From Martinezella rhizogenes (GTDB lineage Bacteria; Pseudomonadota; Alphaproteobacteria; Rhizobiales; Rhizobiaceae), in assembly GCF_027460065.1 (NCBI RefSeq), contig NZ_JAPYZZ010000001.1, positions 888,501-952,500 on the forward strand: a stretch of DNA of 64,000 bases. The letters run 5' to 3'. Of the stretch, positions 54,022 to 64,000 are shown piece after piece. The translations under genes and the position numbers were made by a program. The notes below the pieces were generated by a model that did no database searches, had not been told where the DNA came from, and saw only the letters and a program-made list of their open reading frames with translations. Each line of letters starts with the position of its first letter. Position 1 is the stretch's first letter.

Positions 54022-54903
54022 GTGAGCCAAATCGCCTTCTGGGGTGCCGTGGAGCTGGGACTGGTCTTCGCTTTCGTGGCGATCGGCGTCTATCTCGCTT
54101 TCCGCGTACTTGATTTTCCTGACCTGACCGTGGACGGTTCGTTTCCGCTTGGCGCCGCCGTGGCTGCCGTGCTGATCATCGCCGGTCTGAATGCCTGGGT
54201 CGCGACGGCGATTGCCATGGTTGCTGGCGCTGCCGCCGGCATTGTGACCGCCACGCTCAACGTTCGTTTCAAGATATTGAACCTGCTTGCCTCGATCCTG
54301 ACGATGATCGCGCTGTTTTCCGTCAATCTTAGGGTGATGGGAAAGCCGAATGTGGCGCTGCTCAATCAGGACACGATGATTTCGCCGTTTTACGGTCTCG
54401 GCCTTTCCGAATATCTGGTGCGGCCGCTCTTTGTTGGTGCGCTGGTGCTGATCGCGGTCATTCTCGTCTGGCGTTTTCTTGAAAGCGATGCGGGCCTTGC
54501 CATGCGAGCGACGGGTGCCAATGCGCGGATGGCGCGGGCGCAGGGCGTGAAGACCGGGAACCAGATCTATCTCGGCATGGCGCTTTCGAATGCGCTGGTG
54601 GCTCTTGGCGGCGCATTGTTTGCGCAGACCAATGGTTTTGCGGATGTGACCTCCGGTGTCGGCACCATCGTTGTCGGGCTTGCGGCCGTCATCATCGGTG
54701 AGACTTTGTTCGGCGCGCGCGGCATCCTGATCGCGCTGATCGGCTGTGTCTTCGGCTCCATCGCCTATCGTCTCGCCATTCAGCTGGCTTTGTCGAGTGA
54801 TGTGCTGGGTCTCAAGGCGTCCGATCTCAATTTCGTAACGGCGGTATTGGTGGCCATCGCATTGATCCTGCCGCGACTGCGCCGTGGGGGAGCAACATCG
54901 TGA
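54022..54903 (+). CDS. ABC transporter permease (COG4120 type)
   Basis: A 293-residue inner-membrane permease with eight or nine helices. It shows the LIVCS-like pattern (branched-chain/aromatic permease group): VYLAFRVLDFPDLTVDGSFPLGAA near the start (in part) and TNGFADVTSGVGTIVVGLAAVIIGE. The start is a GTG at 54022, with AAGGA in front. Its stop overlaps the ATPase start by four bases. Confidence 0.9.
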   Translation: MSQIAFWGAVELGLVFAFVAIGVYLAFRVLDFPDLTVDGSFPLGAAVAAVLIIAGLNAWVATAIAMVAGAAAGIVTATLNVRFKILNLLASILTMIALFSVNLRVMGKPNVALLNQDTMISPFYGLGLSEYLVRPLFVGALVLIAVILVWRFLESDAGLAMRATGANARMARAQGVKTGNQIYLGMALSNALVALGGALFAQTNGFADVTSGVGTIVVGLAAVIIGETLFGARGILIALIGCVFGSIAYRLAIQLALSSDVLGLKASDLNFVTAVLVAIALILPRLRRGGATS

Positions 54904-55694
54904 TTTCGCTTTCCGATATCCAGGTCGTCTTCGGGCGTGGTACGCCGCTGCAAAAGCAGGCGCTGGCCAAGATCGATCTCACCATCGAGGATGGTTCCTT
55001 CGTCACCGTCATCGGCTCCAATGGTGCGGGCAAATCCACACTTCTCGGTGTTCTGGCCGGCGATGTCCTGCCAACGGCGGGCAAGGTGATGATCGGCGGC
55101 GCCGATGTCACCCGCAAGCCGACCGCGAGCCGGGCGGGACGGGTGGCGCGCGTGTTTCAGGACCCGTTGGCGGGCAGCTGCGGTGCGCTCACGATCGAGG
55201 AGAACCTGGCGCTAGCGGCATCTCGCGGCGAGCGTCGCGGGTTGTCGTCGGCGCTTGGACGCGGTAGGCGGGATTTCTTCGGGGAACGTATCGCTTCGCT
55301 CAATCTCGGTCTCGAAAATCGTCTGAAGGACCGTATGGATCTTCTGTCGGGTGGGCAGAGGCAGGCGGTTTCGCTTGTCATGGCGACGCTATCCGGCTCG
55401 GACGTGCTGCTCTTGGATGAACATACGGCGGCACTCGATCCCGGCATGGCGGAATTCGTGATGGAACTGACCCGCAAGGTGGTGTCGGAGCGCAAGCTGA
55501 CGACCCTCATGGTCACCCATTCCATGCGTCAGGCGCTAGATTATGGCACCCGGACGATCATGCTGCACGCCGGTGAAATCGTGCTCGACGTCTCCGGTGA
55601 CAGCCGCAAGGATCTCGAGGTCGAAGACCTGATCGAGATGTTCCGCAAGATACGCGGCCAGACGCTTGACGATGACGAGCTGTTGATCGGCTGA
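54900..55694 (+). CDS. ABC transporter ATP-binding protein (COG1101 type)
   Basis: A 264-residue ATPase with Walker A GSNGAGKSTLLGVLAGD, signature LSGGQRQAVSLVMA and Walker B VLLLDEHTAALDPG. The DEHTAALDP form (His in place of the usual Pro/Ala) is seen in this subgroup. The start is a GTG at 54900, overlapping the permease stop. It completes the three-gene importer. Confidence 0.92.
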   Translation: MISLSDIQVVFGRGTPLQKQALAKIDLTIEDGSFVTVIGSNGAGKSTLLGVLAGDVLPTAGKVMIGGADVTRKPTASRAGRVARVFQDPLAGSCGALTIEENLALAASRGERRGLSSALGRGRRDFFGERIASLNLGLENRLKDRMDLLSGGQRQAVSLVMATLSGSDVLLLDEHTAALDPGMAEFVMELTRKVVSERKLTTLMVTHSMRQALDYGTRTIMLHAGEIVLDVSGDSRKDLEVEDLIEMFRKIRGQTLDDDELLIG

Positions 55695-55699
55695 TTGCA

Positions 55700-55725
55700 A
55701 AAAGGCGCCTTCCGGCGCCTTTTTA
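55700..55725. terminator. Bidirectional intrinsic terminator, ABC importer / LysE gene
   Basis: AAAAAGGCGCC, a TTCC loop, GGCGCCTTTTT, between convergent genes. Confidence 0.93.
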
Positions 55726-55732
55726 TTTACCC

Positions 55733-56380
55733 TCAGCGCGTTTGCGTGAAGAAAATCTTGACCGCGAAAAGCGAGAAGACACCGGCGATCGTGTAATCGA
55801 GCCCGCGCAGAACTTTCCGGTTGCGCTGCAGCCAAGCGGAGAGAACATCGGCGGCGACAACGATGCCGATACCGATCGGCAGCGCCACGATGATGGACCA
55901 GATGCCGAGGAAGATCAGTTTGCCGGTGACGTGCGGATCGGTTGCGCTGACGAATTGCGGCAGGAAGGTCATGAAAAAGATGATGACCTTGGGGTTCAGC
56001 AGATTGACCCAGATGCCGTTCAGCAAGGCTGATTTCAGGGAGGCCTGTGCTTTCTCACCGGTGCTTTTCACCATCACGAAATCCGAACCCTTGCGGATCG
56101 CCTGAATGGCGAGCCAGACCAGATAGGCCGCACCACCGGTTTTCAGGATCATGAAGGCGGTCGGCGAGGCGACGATGAGGGCTGCGACACCGAAGGCGAC
56201 CAGCATCGTATGCACGGTGATGCCGATATTGGTCCCCACCAGCGTCATGAATCCTGCTGCCCGGCCTTCGCGCAGCGAGCGGCTGATCCAGAGCGTCATG
56301 TCAGGCCCCGGCGTTACCGCCAGAAGCAGAATGGCAATGGTGAAGGCGATCAATGTTGGCAGGCTCGGAACGAAATCCAT
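55733..56380 (-). CDS. LysE/RhtB family amino acid exporter
   Basis: A 215-residue protein with six helices. The N-terminal AILLLAVTPGPDMTLWISRSLREGRAAG is the family signature (in part), with the TPGP motif at the end of the first helix. GIWVNLLNPKVIIFFMTFLPQFV is the second one. The start at 56380 (MDFVPSLPTL) was chosen; a frame with 20 more residues exists. The exported amino acid or metabolite is not known. Confidence 0.9.
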   Translation of the reverse strand: MDFVPSLPTLIAFTIAILLLAVTPGPDMTLWISRSLREGRAAGFMTLVGTNIGITVHTMLVAFGVAALIVASPTAFMILKTGGAAYLVWLAIQAIRKGSDFVMVKSTGEKAQASLKSALLNGIWVNLLNPKVIIFFMTFLPQFVSATDPHVTGKLIFLGIWSIIVALPIGIGIVVAADVLSAWLQRNRKVLRGLDYTIAGVFSLFAVKIFFTQTR

Positions 56381-56514
56381 CGCGGCACCCGTAAAATCTG
56401 GAGATTGCGGTTGCTTAACGCGGTTTCGTGTTTCTGCCAATGTTTTTGAGTGATGACGCGCCTGCGGGGGAGGAGAGTAGCCGCCGTACCCTTGTGAGTA
56501 CGGCGGCTGGAACT

Positions 56515-57369
56515 TCAGTTTTTCAGGAAGCTGGTGAAGGCGGCGGAATATTCCGTATGCCAGCGTGAGAGCGGCGGGCGGTTTTGGACGATGTCCTGGG
56601 CCGCCCAGAGAATGCGCTTCTCATCCGTTGGACGATCCACTTCGCCATCAGGGCAGAGGATGTAGAAATCGCCGCGGCCGATGCTCTCGATCATGAAATC
56701 GATGGTCTGCTCGCCGGTCCAGGCGCCCTGCGGCTTTTCAGTCCTGCCATGGGCAGTCAGGCCGGTGAAGACGAAACCGGGGATCAGCAGGTGGGTGGAA
56801 ACAGCGCCGTTCGGGATATTACGCAATTCGTGCTGAAGCGCTTCCGTGAAGGTTTTCACACCGGACTTCGAGACGTTATAGGCCGGATCACCCGGAGGCG
56901 TGGTGATGCCCTGTTTCGAGCCGGTATTGATGATCAGCGACGGTTCGCCATGGGTGATCATGCCCTGGCCGAAGACGCGGCTGCCATTCACGACGCCCAT
57001 CAGATTGACGCCGATAATCTTTTCCCAGTTGGCCTGGGGTCCGAAGATGGCGCTGCCCGGCTGGATGCCGGCATTGTTCATGAGGACGTGGACACGCCCG
57101 AAACGCTGGATCACGGCGCGCTCCAATGCTTCCAGCTCATCGAGTTTCGAGACGTCGGTCGGAATGGCGACGATCTGCGCTTCCCCGCCCTTGGTGACGG
57201 TCAGAATATCCGCATGGGCTGCGGCGAGCTTTTCGCCATCGAGATCGACGAGCACGACGCTCATGCCGAAACCGGCGAATTTACGGGCGGCGGCAAGTCC
57301 GATGCCGGATGCCGCACCTGTTATGACAGCGACATTATCTTCCTTGAATGCAGGGTGGATGGTCGTCAT
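56515..57369 (-). CDS. Short-chain dehydrogenase/reductase
   Basis: A 284-residue NAD(P)-dependent oxidoreductase of the SDR family. TGAASGIGLAAARKF at about 15-30 binds the cofactor and VLVDLDGEKLA follows, the Asp after beta-2 favouring NAD. NNAG is intact and the catalytic tetrad includes Ser in INTGS and YNVSKSGV. The ATG at 57369 has AAGGAG upstream; the frame continues before it without coding signs. It stands alone and the substrate is open. Confidence 0.9.
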   Translation of the reverse strand: MTTIHPAFKEDNVAVITGAASGIGLAAARKFAGFGMSVVLVDLDGEKLAAAHADILTVTKGGEAQIVAIPTDVSKLDELEALERAVIQRFGRVHVLMNNAGIQPGSAIFGPQANWEKIIGVNLMGVVNGSRVFGQGMITHGEPSLIINTGSKQGITTPPGDPAYNVSKSGVKTFTEALQHELRNIPNGAVSTHLLIPGFVFTGLTAHGRTEKPQGAWTGEQTIDFMIESIGRGDFYILCPDGEVDRPTDEKRILWAAQDIVQNRPPLSRWHTEYSAAFTSFLKN

Positions 57370-57684
57370 AGGTTTCTCCTTCGCGTCGTTTCTGCTGTTT
57401 CCAGCGGTTTGCAACGTTGCCTGAACCTGAGTGGCTTCATTCACGGTCTTCAAGTCGATCGCGCCGCTTTATGATAAAGCGCGAATTTTCTAAATGCATG
57501 TGACAATTGCTTCGTTCCCATCCGCGCGGCCGTTCGCCATCCGTCATCATGCGCGCCCATCAATTGTTTTGTCGCTTATCTCACGGAAAAGCGCTTCACA
57601 CATTTCGGGTTGCACTGTAAAAGTGCCGAAATCCCAAGGAAATGGCGGTGCCCAGATGCCGTCATCATGCAGATGGACATCACT

Positions 57685-58908
<1,224 letters not shown>

Positions 58909-58930
58909 TTCTGCTGATGTGAAGATTATG

Positions 58931-58964
58931 AAACCCGCGGGCAGTGACGCCGGCGGGTTTTTTC
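58931..58964. terminator. Intrinsic terminator after argG, shared with the MFS gene
   Basis: AAACCCGC and GCGGGTTT, with an inner GGC/GCC pair, form the stem; TTTTT follows forward. It lies between convergent genes and ends at the stop of the drug transporter. Confidence 0.88.
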
Positions 58965-60159
58965 ATGTCTCTCTTCTGGAGACGATGCGGAAGCCGATAT
59001 AGCTGGCAACTGCGGTGAATTCCATCACCGGGATGATGATGCCGAAACCGATCAAGGGTGAACCGATGAGCGATGCTGCAGCGCCGCCCGCAAAACCCGA
59101 TCCCATCTGGATGAAGCCCATCATCGCCGAGGCAGAGCCGGCAATATGCGGGAAGGGTGCAAGTGCCGCCGTTACCATCGAGGGTGTCAGCAAGGCGATA
59201 CCGATCGTTGCAACCGCCACAGGCCCCATGATGGAGAAGAACGACGGCGGTATCAGAAAGACCGACAGGAGGATGAGCACGCCGCCTGTTCCCGAAAAGC
59301 AGAGGCCCAGCATGACGGAACGGCGATCACCCAGTCGCGGTGCGATGTATCGCAGGGCGATGGAACCGAAGAAATAGGCGCCGGTCTGCATCAGCATGCC
59401 GATGCCGAAGGCGGTGGGTGTCATGCCGACCGTGTTGATAAGGATGAAGGTCAGCATGGTGGCCTGCGCATAAAGCGCGCCGATGGAACCGCCAAGCACG
59501 AGGGCGGCCAGAAGAAAGCGTGGTTCTGTCAGCAAGGTGCCGTATGCCGACAGGAGGCGAGGGGGACGGATCAGGCTTTTGTCCGGGACCGTCGTTTCGC
59601 GCAGGAAAACCACGACGGACAAGATGGCGACGGCGCCGAGACCGGCCATGAGGAAAAACACCGATTTCCAGCCGAAAGCCGCAAGTGAAAGCCCGCCGAT
59701 CGTTGGTCCGAGGGCGGGGCCGACGGCCAGCATGATGCCGATCAGGTTCATGATGTTGGAGGCTTCCGCGCCGGTAAACTGGTCGCGGACGATGGCGCGC
59801 GCCACCGTCATGCCGACGGAGGCGCCGATGCCCTGAATGAGCCGGGCGAGGAGCAGCACTTCTATCGTCGGGGCAAAAATCGCCAGCAGCCCGCCGCCCA
59901 GAAAGACCGACAGGAAAACGAGGCTCGCCCTACGCCTGCCAAAGGCATCGGAAGCAGGTCCGGCGAGCAGTTGCGCCAGGGCGAAACCGGCAAAATAAAG
60001 CGAGAGGCTGAATTTTATCGCGGCTTCATTCGTGGCGAAAACCTGCGTCAGTTCCGGCATGGCAGGCGTATAGATCGCCATGGAAATCGGCGCCAGCGCC
60101 GTCAGCAACGCGCCGAGCAGGGCTGTGCGTTTTGTCGACATGATCGGTTCTGGCGGCAT
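58963..60159 (-). CDS. Bcr/CflA family multidrug MFS transporter
   Basis: A 398-residue drug:proton antiporter of the 12-helix DHA1 type. It has YTPAMPEL in the first helix, motif A GPASDAFGRRRASL, and the antiporter motif GPALGPTIGGL in helix 5. An ATG at 60141 (MSTKRTALL) is an alternative start. It starts five bases after the MarR gene, on the same strand, so the regulator and pump form an operon that is probably derepressed by a toxic compound. Confidence 0.9.
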   Translation of the reverse strand: MPPEPIMSTKRTALLGALLTALAPISMAIYTPAMPELTQVFATNEAAIKFSLSLYFAGFALAQLLAGPASDAFGRRRASLVFLSVFLGGGLLAIFAPTIEVLLLARLIQGIGASVGMTVARAIVRDQFTGAEASNIMNLIGIMLAVGPALGPTIGGLSLAAFGWKSVFFLMAGLGAVAILSVVVFLRETTVPDKSLIRPPRLLSAYGTLLTEPRFLLAALVLGGSIGALYAQATMLTFILINTVGMTPTAFGIGMLMQTGAYFFGSIALRYIAPRLGDRRSVMLGLCFSGTGGVLILLSVFLIPPSFFSIMGPVAVATIGIALLTPSMVTAALAPFPHIAGSASAMMGFIQMGSGFAGGAAASLIGSPLIGFGIIIPVMEFTAVASYIGFRIVSRRET

Positions 60160-60164
60160 TGTAT

Positions 60165-60623
60165 TCAGCAGCTCTGGCCCGGCTGTTCCGGCTGGAGATT
60201 GTCGCGAAGCGTCTGCAGGAAGCTGCGGAAAAGCGCGACTTCTTCTTCGTTCAAACCACGTGTGGCGTGACGGACGAGTTCATCAATTTCCTGGCGCACG
60301 GCTTCCAGCATCTCGGTGGAGTTTTTTGTCAATACGATGCGTTTGGAGCGTCTGTCCTGGGGGTCCTGCTGGCGCTCGATGAGATCGAGGGATTGCAGCT
60401 TGTCGAGATAGGCGCAGATCGTCATGGGCTCGATGCCGAGACGGGCGGCAATGTCCGACTGCTTACTGCCATCAACCACGGCAACCGTCAGCAACGCGCG
60501 TGCTTCGCCGGGGGTCAGGCCCAGTCCGGCTTCAGAAATTCGGCGCTCAAAAGCACTGTTCAGCAGGCGTGCGCCGCTGTTCAGCAGAAATGCCAGTGAA
60601 TCTTTTTCGCGTTTCGTGCCCAT
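60165..60623 (-). CDS. MarR family transcriptional regulator
   Basis: A 152-residue winged-helix repressor. The DNA-binding part, LTPGEARALLTVAVVDGSKQSDIAARLGIEPMTICAYLDKLQ (in part) with the wing DPQDRRSKRIVLT, is clear, flanked by helices for dimerisation. It is first in an operon with the Bcr/CflA pump, and a 5-5-5 inverted repeat lies at its promoter, so autoregulation is likely. Confidence 0.92.
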   Translation of the reverse strand: MGTKREKDSLAFLLNSGARLLNSAFERRISEAGLGLTPGEARALLTVAVVDGSKQSDIAARLGIEPMTICAYLDKLQSLDLIERQQDPQDRRSKRIVLTKNSTEMLEAVRQEIDELVRHATRGLNEEEVALFRSFLQTLRDNLQPEQPGQSC

Positions 60624-60636
60624 GCTTCGCCTTTTC

Positions 60637-60651
60637 GTAAGTCAGCCTTAC
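60637..60651 (-). promoter_or_regulatory. Candidate MarR operator
   Basis: GTAAG, TCAGC, CTTAC is a perfect 5-bp inverted repeat with a 5-base spacer, 14-28 bases before the marR ATG. Size and position suit an autoregulatory MarR site. Confidence 0.5.
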
Positions 60652-60958
60652 TAAATTCCGGGCGATAATCAATGGTGCACAAATCATATTGTCGAAAATC
60701 GAGTAAAACATGCGTCAGTTCAATTGCTGGATATTCGGCAATATAGTCGACGATTGTTACGCCGAAGCAAAAAAGACAGGGCCTTCGGCTCTTTTTCGAC
60801 TTCGCCCACCCTGCCGATGAAGAGGATAATTTAAGTCGGTTCAGGAAATGGCTAACAAGCACGAAATCCGCATCGTCGGTCATCACCATCCGCATATTGA
60901 ATTGGCGGTAGAGGCATGCCCATATGGGTTTGAAACGGAATTGCACAAGGAAGATGAA
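60652..60958 (+). other. Intergenic region marR / M3 peptidase
   Basis: About 300 bases holding the divergent promoters. A hairpin GGGCC, TTC, GGCTC followed by TTTTT at 60778-60797 reads forward like a weak terminator or attenuator before the peptidase gene. A 36-codon frame (60710-60820) surrounds it but has no ribosome site. Confidence 0.45.
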
Positions 60959-63019
60959 ATGCCATTGAAGACCGCGCTTTATCCCGCACTCGTTCACTGG
61001 AACGGTCATAATGGTCTGCCAAAATTCGATGCGGTCAAGGATGAGGATTTCGCGCCGGCCTTCGATGCCGCCCTTCCGTCCCACGAACATGAAATCGATG
61101 CGATTGCGGGCAATGCGCAGGCGCCGAGTTTTGAAAATACAGTGACCGCACTCGAAATCGCCGGTGACGATCTCTCGCGTATCTCGTCACTTTTCTGGAA
61201 CAGGGCCGGCGCCAACACAAATGGTGTGATTCAGGCTTTGGAGCGGGAAATCGCACCGAAAATGTCACGGCATTATTCCAAGATCGGCATGAACGAGGCG
61301 CTGTTCAAGCGCATCGACACATTGTGGGAAAAGCGTGAGGCGCTTGGGCTGACGGGCGAAGAGAGCCGTGTTCTCGAACGGCACTGGAAGGGTTTCGTGC
61401 GCTCCGGTGCCAAATTGCCCAGGGATCGGCAGGAGCGGCTGGCTGCGATTAATGAGGAACTTGCCGGTCTCGGCGCGAAATTCGGGCAGAATGTGCTGGC
61501 GGATGAAAAGAACTGGAAGCTTCTGCTCTCTACGGAGGAAGAGCTTGCGGGCATTCCCGGTTTTCTGCGCGATGCGATGGCAGGGGCTGCCCGCGAACAT
61601 GGCGAGGACGGAAAATTTGCCGTTACCCTTTCCCGCTCGATCATCGAGCCTTTTTTGACCTTTTCCGAACGGCGTGACCTGCGCGAACAGGCCTTCAAGG
61701 CCTGGGTTGCGCGGGGCGAAAATGGCGGCGAGACCGACAATCGCGAGATTGTCCGCCGCACGCTCGAACTGCGCGAGGAAAAGGCAAAGCTTCTCGGTTA
61801 TGCGAATTTCGCTGCCTATAAGCTGGATGATACGATGGCGAAGACACCGGATGCAGTGAATGGTCTTCTCGGTCAGGTCTGGGAAAAAGCCGTTCAACGT
61901 GCGGGCGAGGAAGAGGCTGAACTTGCCGCCATCATCGCCGAGGAAGGCAAGAACCATGAGGTACTGCCCTGGGACTGGCGGCATTATGCCGAAAAGCTCC
62001 GGGCACAGAAGTTTAATTTCTCCGAGGCGGAATTGAAGCCCTATCTGCAGCTGGAAAAGATCATCGAAGCCTGTTTCGATGTGGCAGGGCGGCTGTTTGC
62101 GATTCATGCGGTCGAAGTGAAGGGCGTTGCCGGCTATCACCCCGATGTGCGGATTTTCGAAATCCGCGACGACAAGGGCGATCTGAAGGCCATGTTCCTC
62201 GGCGACTATTTCGCCCGCCCCTCCAAACGATCAGGCGCATGGATGAGTTCCTTCCAGTCGCAGCACAAGCTGCCGCTGAAGAACGGCACCGTCGGTGAAA
62301 TCCCCATCATCTACAATGTCTGCAATTTCGCGAAGCCAGCCGAAGGAAAACCGGCGCTGCTTTCGCTCGACGATGCGCGCACGCTGTTCCATGAATTCGG
62401 CCATGCCTTGCATGGTATGCTCTCCGATGTAACCTACCCCTCGGTATCCGGAACCGGTGTCTCGCGCGATTTCGTCGAATTGCCGTCGCAGCTTTACGAA
62501 CATTGGCTGACGGTGCCGGAAATTCTGGAAAAATACGCGCTGCATTATGAGACTGGCGCGCCGATGCCGAAGACGTTGCTGGACAAGGTTCTGGCCGCCC
62601 AGACCTTCAATGCCGGTTTCAGCACGGTGGAATTCACCTCCTCGGCGATCGTCGACATGGCGTTCCACACCCGCGACAGCGTCGCCGATCCGATGGCGGT
62701 TCAGGGTGAGGTACTGTCTGGCCTCAATATGCCGAAATCCATCGTCATGCGGCACGCGACGCCGCATTTCCAGCATGTGTTCTCTGGCGATGGCTATTCC
62801 GCCGGTTATTATTCCTACATGTGGTCGGAAGTTCTCGATGCCGATGCCTTTGCTGCCTTTGAGGAAACCGGCAATGCCTTTGACGGTGAGATTGCGCGCC
62901 GGCTGAAGGACAATATCTATTCCGTCGGTGGTTCGATCGATCCGGAGGAGGCCTATCTCGCCTTCCGGGGCAAGATGCCGAGCCCGGATGCGATGCTTTC
63001 GAAGCGCGGTCTTCTATAA
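60959..63019 (+). CDS. M3 family metallopeptidase (oligopeptidase A / dipeptidyl carboxypeptidase)
   Basis: A 686-residue cytoplasmic zinc peptidase that degrades short peptides. The zinc motif FHEFGHALHG is at about 477-486, with the downstream glutamate in the FVELPSQLYEHW region. The C-terminal half has GYSAGYYSYMWSEVLDADAF, typical of OpdA/Dcp. The ATG at 60959 follows AAGGAAG and begins the conserved part; the frame is open from 60848. OpdA and Dcp cannot be separated firmly by eye. Confidence 0.93.
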   Translation: MPLKTALYPALVHWNGHNGLPKFDAVKDEDFAPAFDAALPSHEHEIDAIAGNAQAPSFENTVTALEIAGDDLSRISSLFWNRAGANTNGVIQALEREIAPKMSRHYSKIGMNEALFKRIDTLWEKREALGLTGEESRVLERHWKGFVRSGAKLPRDRQERLAAINEELAGLGAKFGQNVLADEKNWKLLLSTEEELAGIPGFLRDAMAGAAREHGEDGKFAVTLSRSIIEPFLTFSERRDLREQAFKAWVARGENGGETDNREIVRRTLELREEKAKLLGYANFAAYKLDDTMAKTPDAVNGLLGQVWEKAVQRAGEEEAELAAIIAEEGKNHEVLPWDWRHYAEKLRAQKFNFSEAELKPYLQLEKIIEACFDVAGRLFAIHAVEVKGVAGYHPDVRIFEIRDDKGDLKAMFLGDYFARPSKRSGAWMSSFQSQHKLPLKNGTVGEIPIIYNVCNFAKPAEGKPALLSLDDARTLFHEFGHALHGMLSDVTYPSVSGTGVSRDFVELPSQLYEHWLTVPEILEKYALHYETGAPMPKTLLDKVLAAQTFNAGFSTVEFTSSAIVDMAFHTRDSVADPMAVQGEVLSGLNMPKSIVMRHATPHFQHVFSGDGYSAGYYSYMWSEVLDADAFAAFEETGNAFDGEIARRLKDNIYSVGGSIDPEEAYLAFRGKMPSPDAMLSKRGLL

Positions 63020-63055
63020 GAGACTGTCATAATTCTCAGCTAGAAACTGAGCGCA

Positions 63056-63082
63056 GGGGGCTTATGACATGAGCCCCCCTTT
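63056..63082 (+). terminator. Probable terminator after the M3 peptidase
   Basis: GGGGGCT and AGCCCCC make the stem with an inner ATG/CAT pairing; only TTT follows, so the call is moderate. Confidence 0.6.
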
Positions 63083-63169
63083 CGCATTTGCAAAAAAAAG
63101 GTTATGAGCGCGCCAAACTAAATTGGCGTATCTCATCAATATAGCGCCCAACCTCAGAGATTTTGAACA

Positions 63170-64000
63170 ATGGCACTTCGCAACATCGCGATCATCGCGC
63201 ACGTTGACCATGGAAAAACGACGCTCGTGGACGAGCTTCTGAAGCAATCCGGTTCGTTCCGCGACAACCAGCGCGTTGCAGAGCGCGTGATGGACAGCAA
63301 CGACCTCGAAAAGGAACGCGGCATCACCATTCTCGCCAAGGCGACCTCGGTGGAGTGGAAGGGTGTTCGCATCAACATCGTCGATACCCCCGGCCACGCC
63401 GATTTCGGCGGTGAAGTCGAGCGTATCCTGTCGATGGTGGATGGCGCGATCGTTCTGGTCGACAGCTCCGAAGGCCCGATGCCGCAGACCAAATTCGTGG
63501 TCAGCAAGGCGCTGAAGGTTGGTCTTCGTCCCATCGTTGCGATCAACAAGATCGACCGTCCGGATGGCCGTCATGAAGAAGTCATCAACGAAGTCTTCGA
63601 CCTCTTCGCAAACCTCGACGCGACCGACGAGCAGCTCGACTTCCCGATCCTCTACGGTTCTGGCCGCGACGGCTGGATGAACGTCAACCCGGAAGGTCCG
63701 AAGGATCAGGGTCTTGCACCGTTGCTCGATCTGGTTCTCGAACATGTTCCGGAGCCCAAGGTCGAAGAAGGTCCGTTCCGTCTGATCGGCACGATCCTCG
63801 AAGCCAACCCCTTCCTCGGTCGTATCATCACCGGCCGCATCGCTTCCGGTTCGATCAAGCCGAACCAGGCCGTGAAGGTTCTGGGCCAGGATGGCAAGAC
63901 GATCGAAACCGGTCGTATTTCCAAGATCCTTGCCTTCCGCGGTATCGAGCGCACTGCAATCGAAGAAGCCCATGCGGGCGACATCGTTGCCATTGCCGGT
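63170..64000 (+). CDS. typA: Ribosome-associated GTPase TypA/BipA (3' end outside window)
   Basis: A translational GTPase of the EF-G type involved in 50S assembly and stress responses. The first 277 residues are present. G1 is [16 protein letters not shown]2 is in [11 protein letters not shown]3 is [12 protein letters not shown]4 is NKIDRP and the start of domain II ([17 protein letters not shown]) is seen. The ATG at 63170 is preceded by an open frame stop and CAGAGA. It has a 6-bp inverted repeat (CGCCAA, ACTAAA, TTGGCG, 63111-63128) in its leader. Confidence 0.96.
   Translation, partial: MALRNIAIIAHVDHGKTTLVDELLKQSGSFRDNQRVAERVMDSNDLEKERGITILAKATSVEWKGVRINIVDTPGHADFGGEVERILSMVDGAIVLVDSSEGPMPQTKFVVSKALKVGLRPIVAINKIDRPDGRHEEVINEVFDLFANLDATDEQLDFPILYGSGRDGWMNVNPEGPKDQGLAPLLDLVLEHVPEPKVEEGPFRLIGTILEANPFLGRIITGRIASGSIKPNQAVKVLGQDGKTIETGRISKILAFRGIERTAIEEAHAGDIVAIAG

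Overview
This window looks like a chromosomal segment of a Rhizobiaceae alphaproteobacterium, most probably Agrobacterium (tumefaciens/fabrum group) or a close relative. The evidence is the roughly 58-60 percent GC coding style, the alphaproteobacterial RNA leaders (SAM-II upstream of metA, a ybhL-type leader upstream of the Bax-inhibitor gene), rhizobial gene neighbourhoods (ccmABCDG next to acnA; dapF-mtaB-ftsY-yciB-DUF2585) and one rhizobial palindromic intergenic repeat. The species name is inference; no 16S or tRNA gene is present. I see no phage, plasmid, CRISPR or insertion sequence. Nearly all of it is core chromosome.

Layout. 1-4.5 kb: end of an MFS transporter, ispG, an OmpA-type lipoprotein, a polyprenyl synthase (ispA, reverse) and mtgA. 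4.5-7.4 kb: galM and metA (reverse), with metA behind a SAM-II riboswitch and an intrinsic terminator, then thiamine pyrophosphokinase (forward). 7.4-13.3 kb: an ABC-F ATPase, a VOC protein, and a TPP riboswitch driving thiBPQ. 13.5-18.3 kb: an M48 metalloprotease lipoprotein, leuC (reverse) and an ACS-family MFS transporter. 18.4-22.6 kb: a type I secretion module (RTX-like substrate, HlyD-type adaptor, ABC exporter), flanked by AT-rich spacers, the only clearly accessory-looking block. 22.9-28.1 kb: the ribosome/SRP block rplS, trmD, rimM, rpsP, chorismate mutase, ffh (all reverse) with a TauE/SafE permease inserted on the other strand. 28.4-35.8 kb: an MBL-fold hydrolase, then dapF-mtaB-ftsY-yciB-DUF2585 as a tight forward run, and a diguanylate cyclase.

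35.8-39 kb: cytochrome c maturation genes ccmA, B, C, D, G (reverse), with a 160-bp palindromic repeat lodged between ccmA and ccmB. 39.2-43.6 kb: aconitase acnA behind a structured leader that I do not recognise, a DUF1223 exported thioredoxin-fold protein and a DUF2794 protein. 43.7-50.6 kb: a Bax-inhibitor-1 family protein with a ybhL leader, a YbbA/YbbP-like ABC exporter divergent from a TesA-type esterase, RNA ligase-like phosphodiesterase thpR, a low-molecular-weight tyrosine phosphatase, a pterin carbinolamine dehydratase and a DUF1232 protein. 50.9-55.7 kb: an IalB-family exported protein, rlmN, and a three-gene ABC importer of the COG2984 type. 55.7-64 kb: a LysE exporter, an SDR dehydrogenase, argG, a Bcr/CflA drug transporter with its MarR regulator, an M3 oligopeptidase and the start of typA/bipA, cut by the window edge.

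Functionally the window joins central metabolism (TCA, leucine, methionine, arginine, lysine and isoprenoid steps), thiamine uptake and activation, cytochrome c biogenesis and co-translational targeting (both Ffh and FtsY). The most interesting non-coding signals are the three-way-junction-like element in the acnA leader, the ybhL leader, the SAM-II/terminator pair at metA, a four-copy TGCG-type repeat upstream of the ACS transporter, a small leader ORF upstream of leuC, and the inverted repeat that splits the ccm operon. I did not find strong evidence of a complete new multi-gene system.
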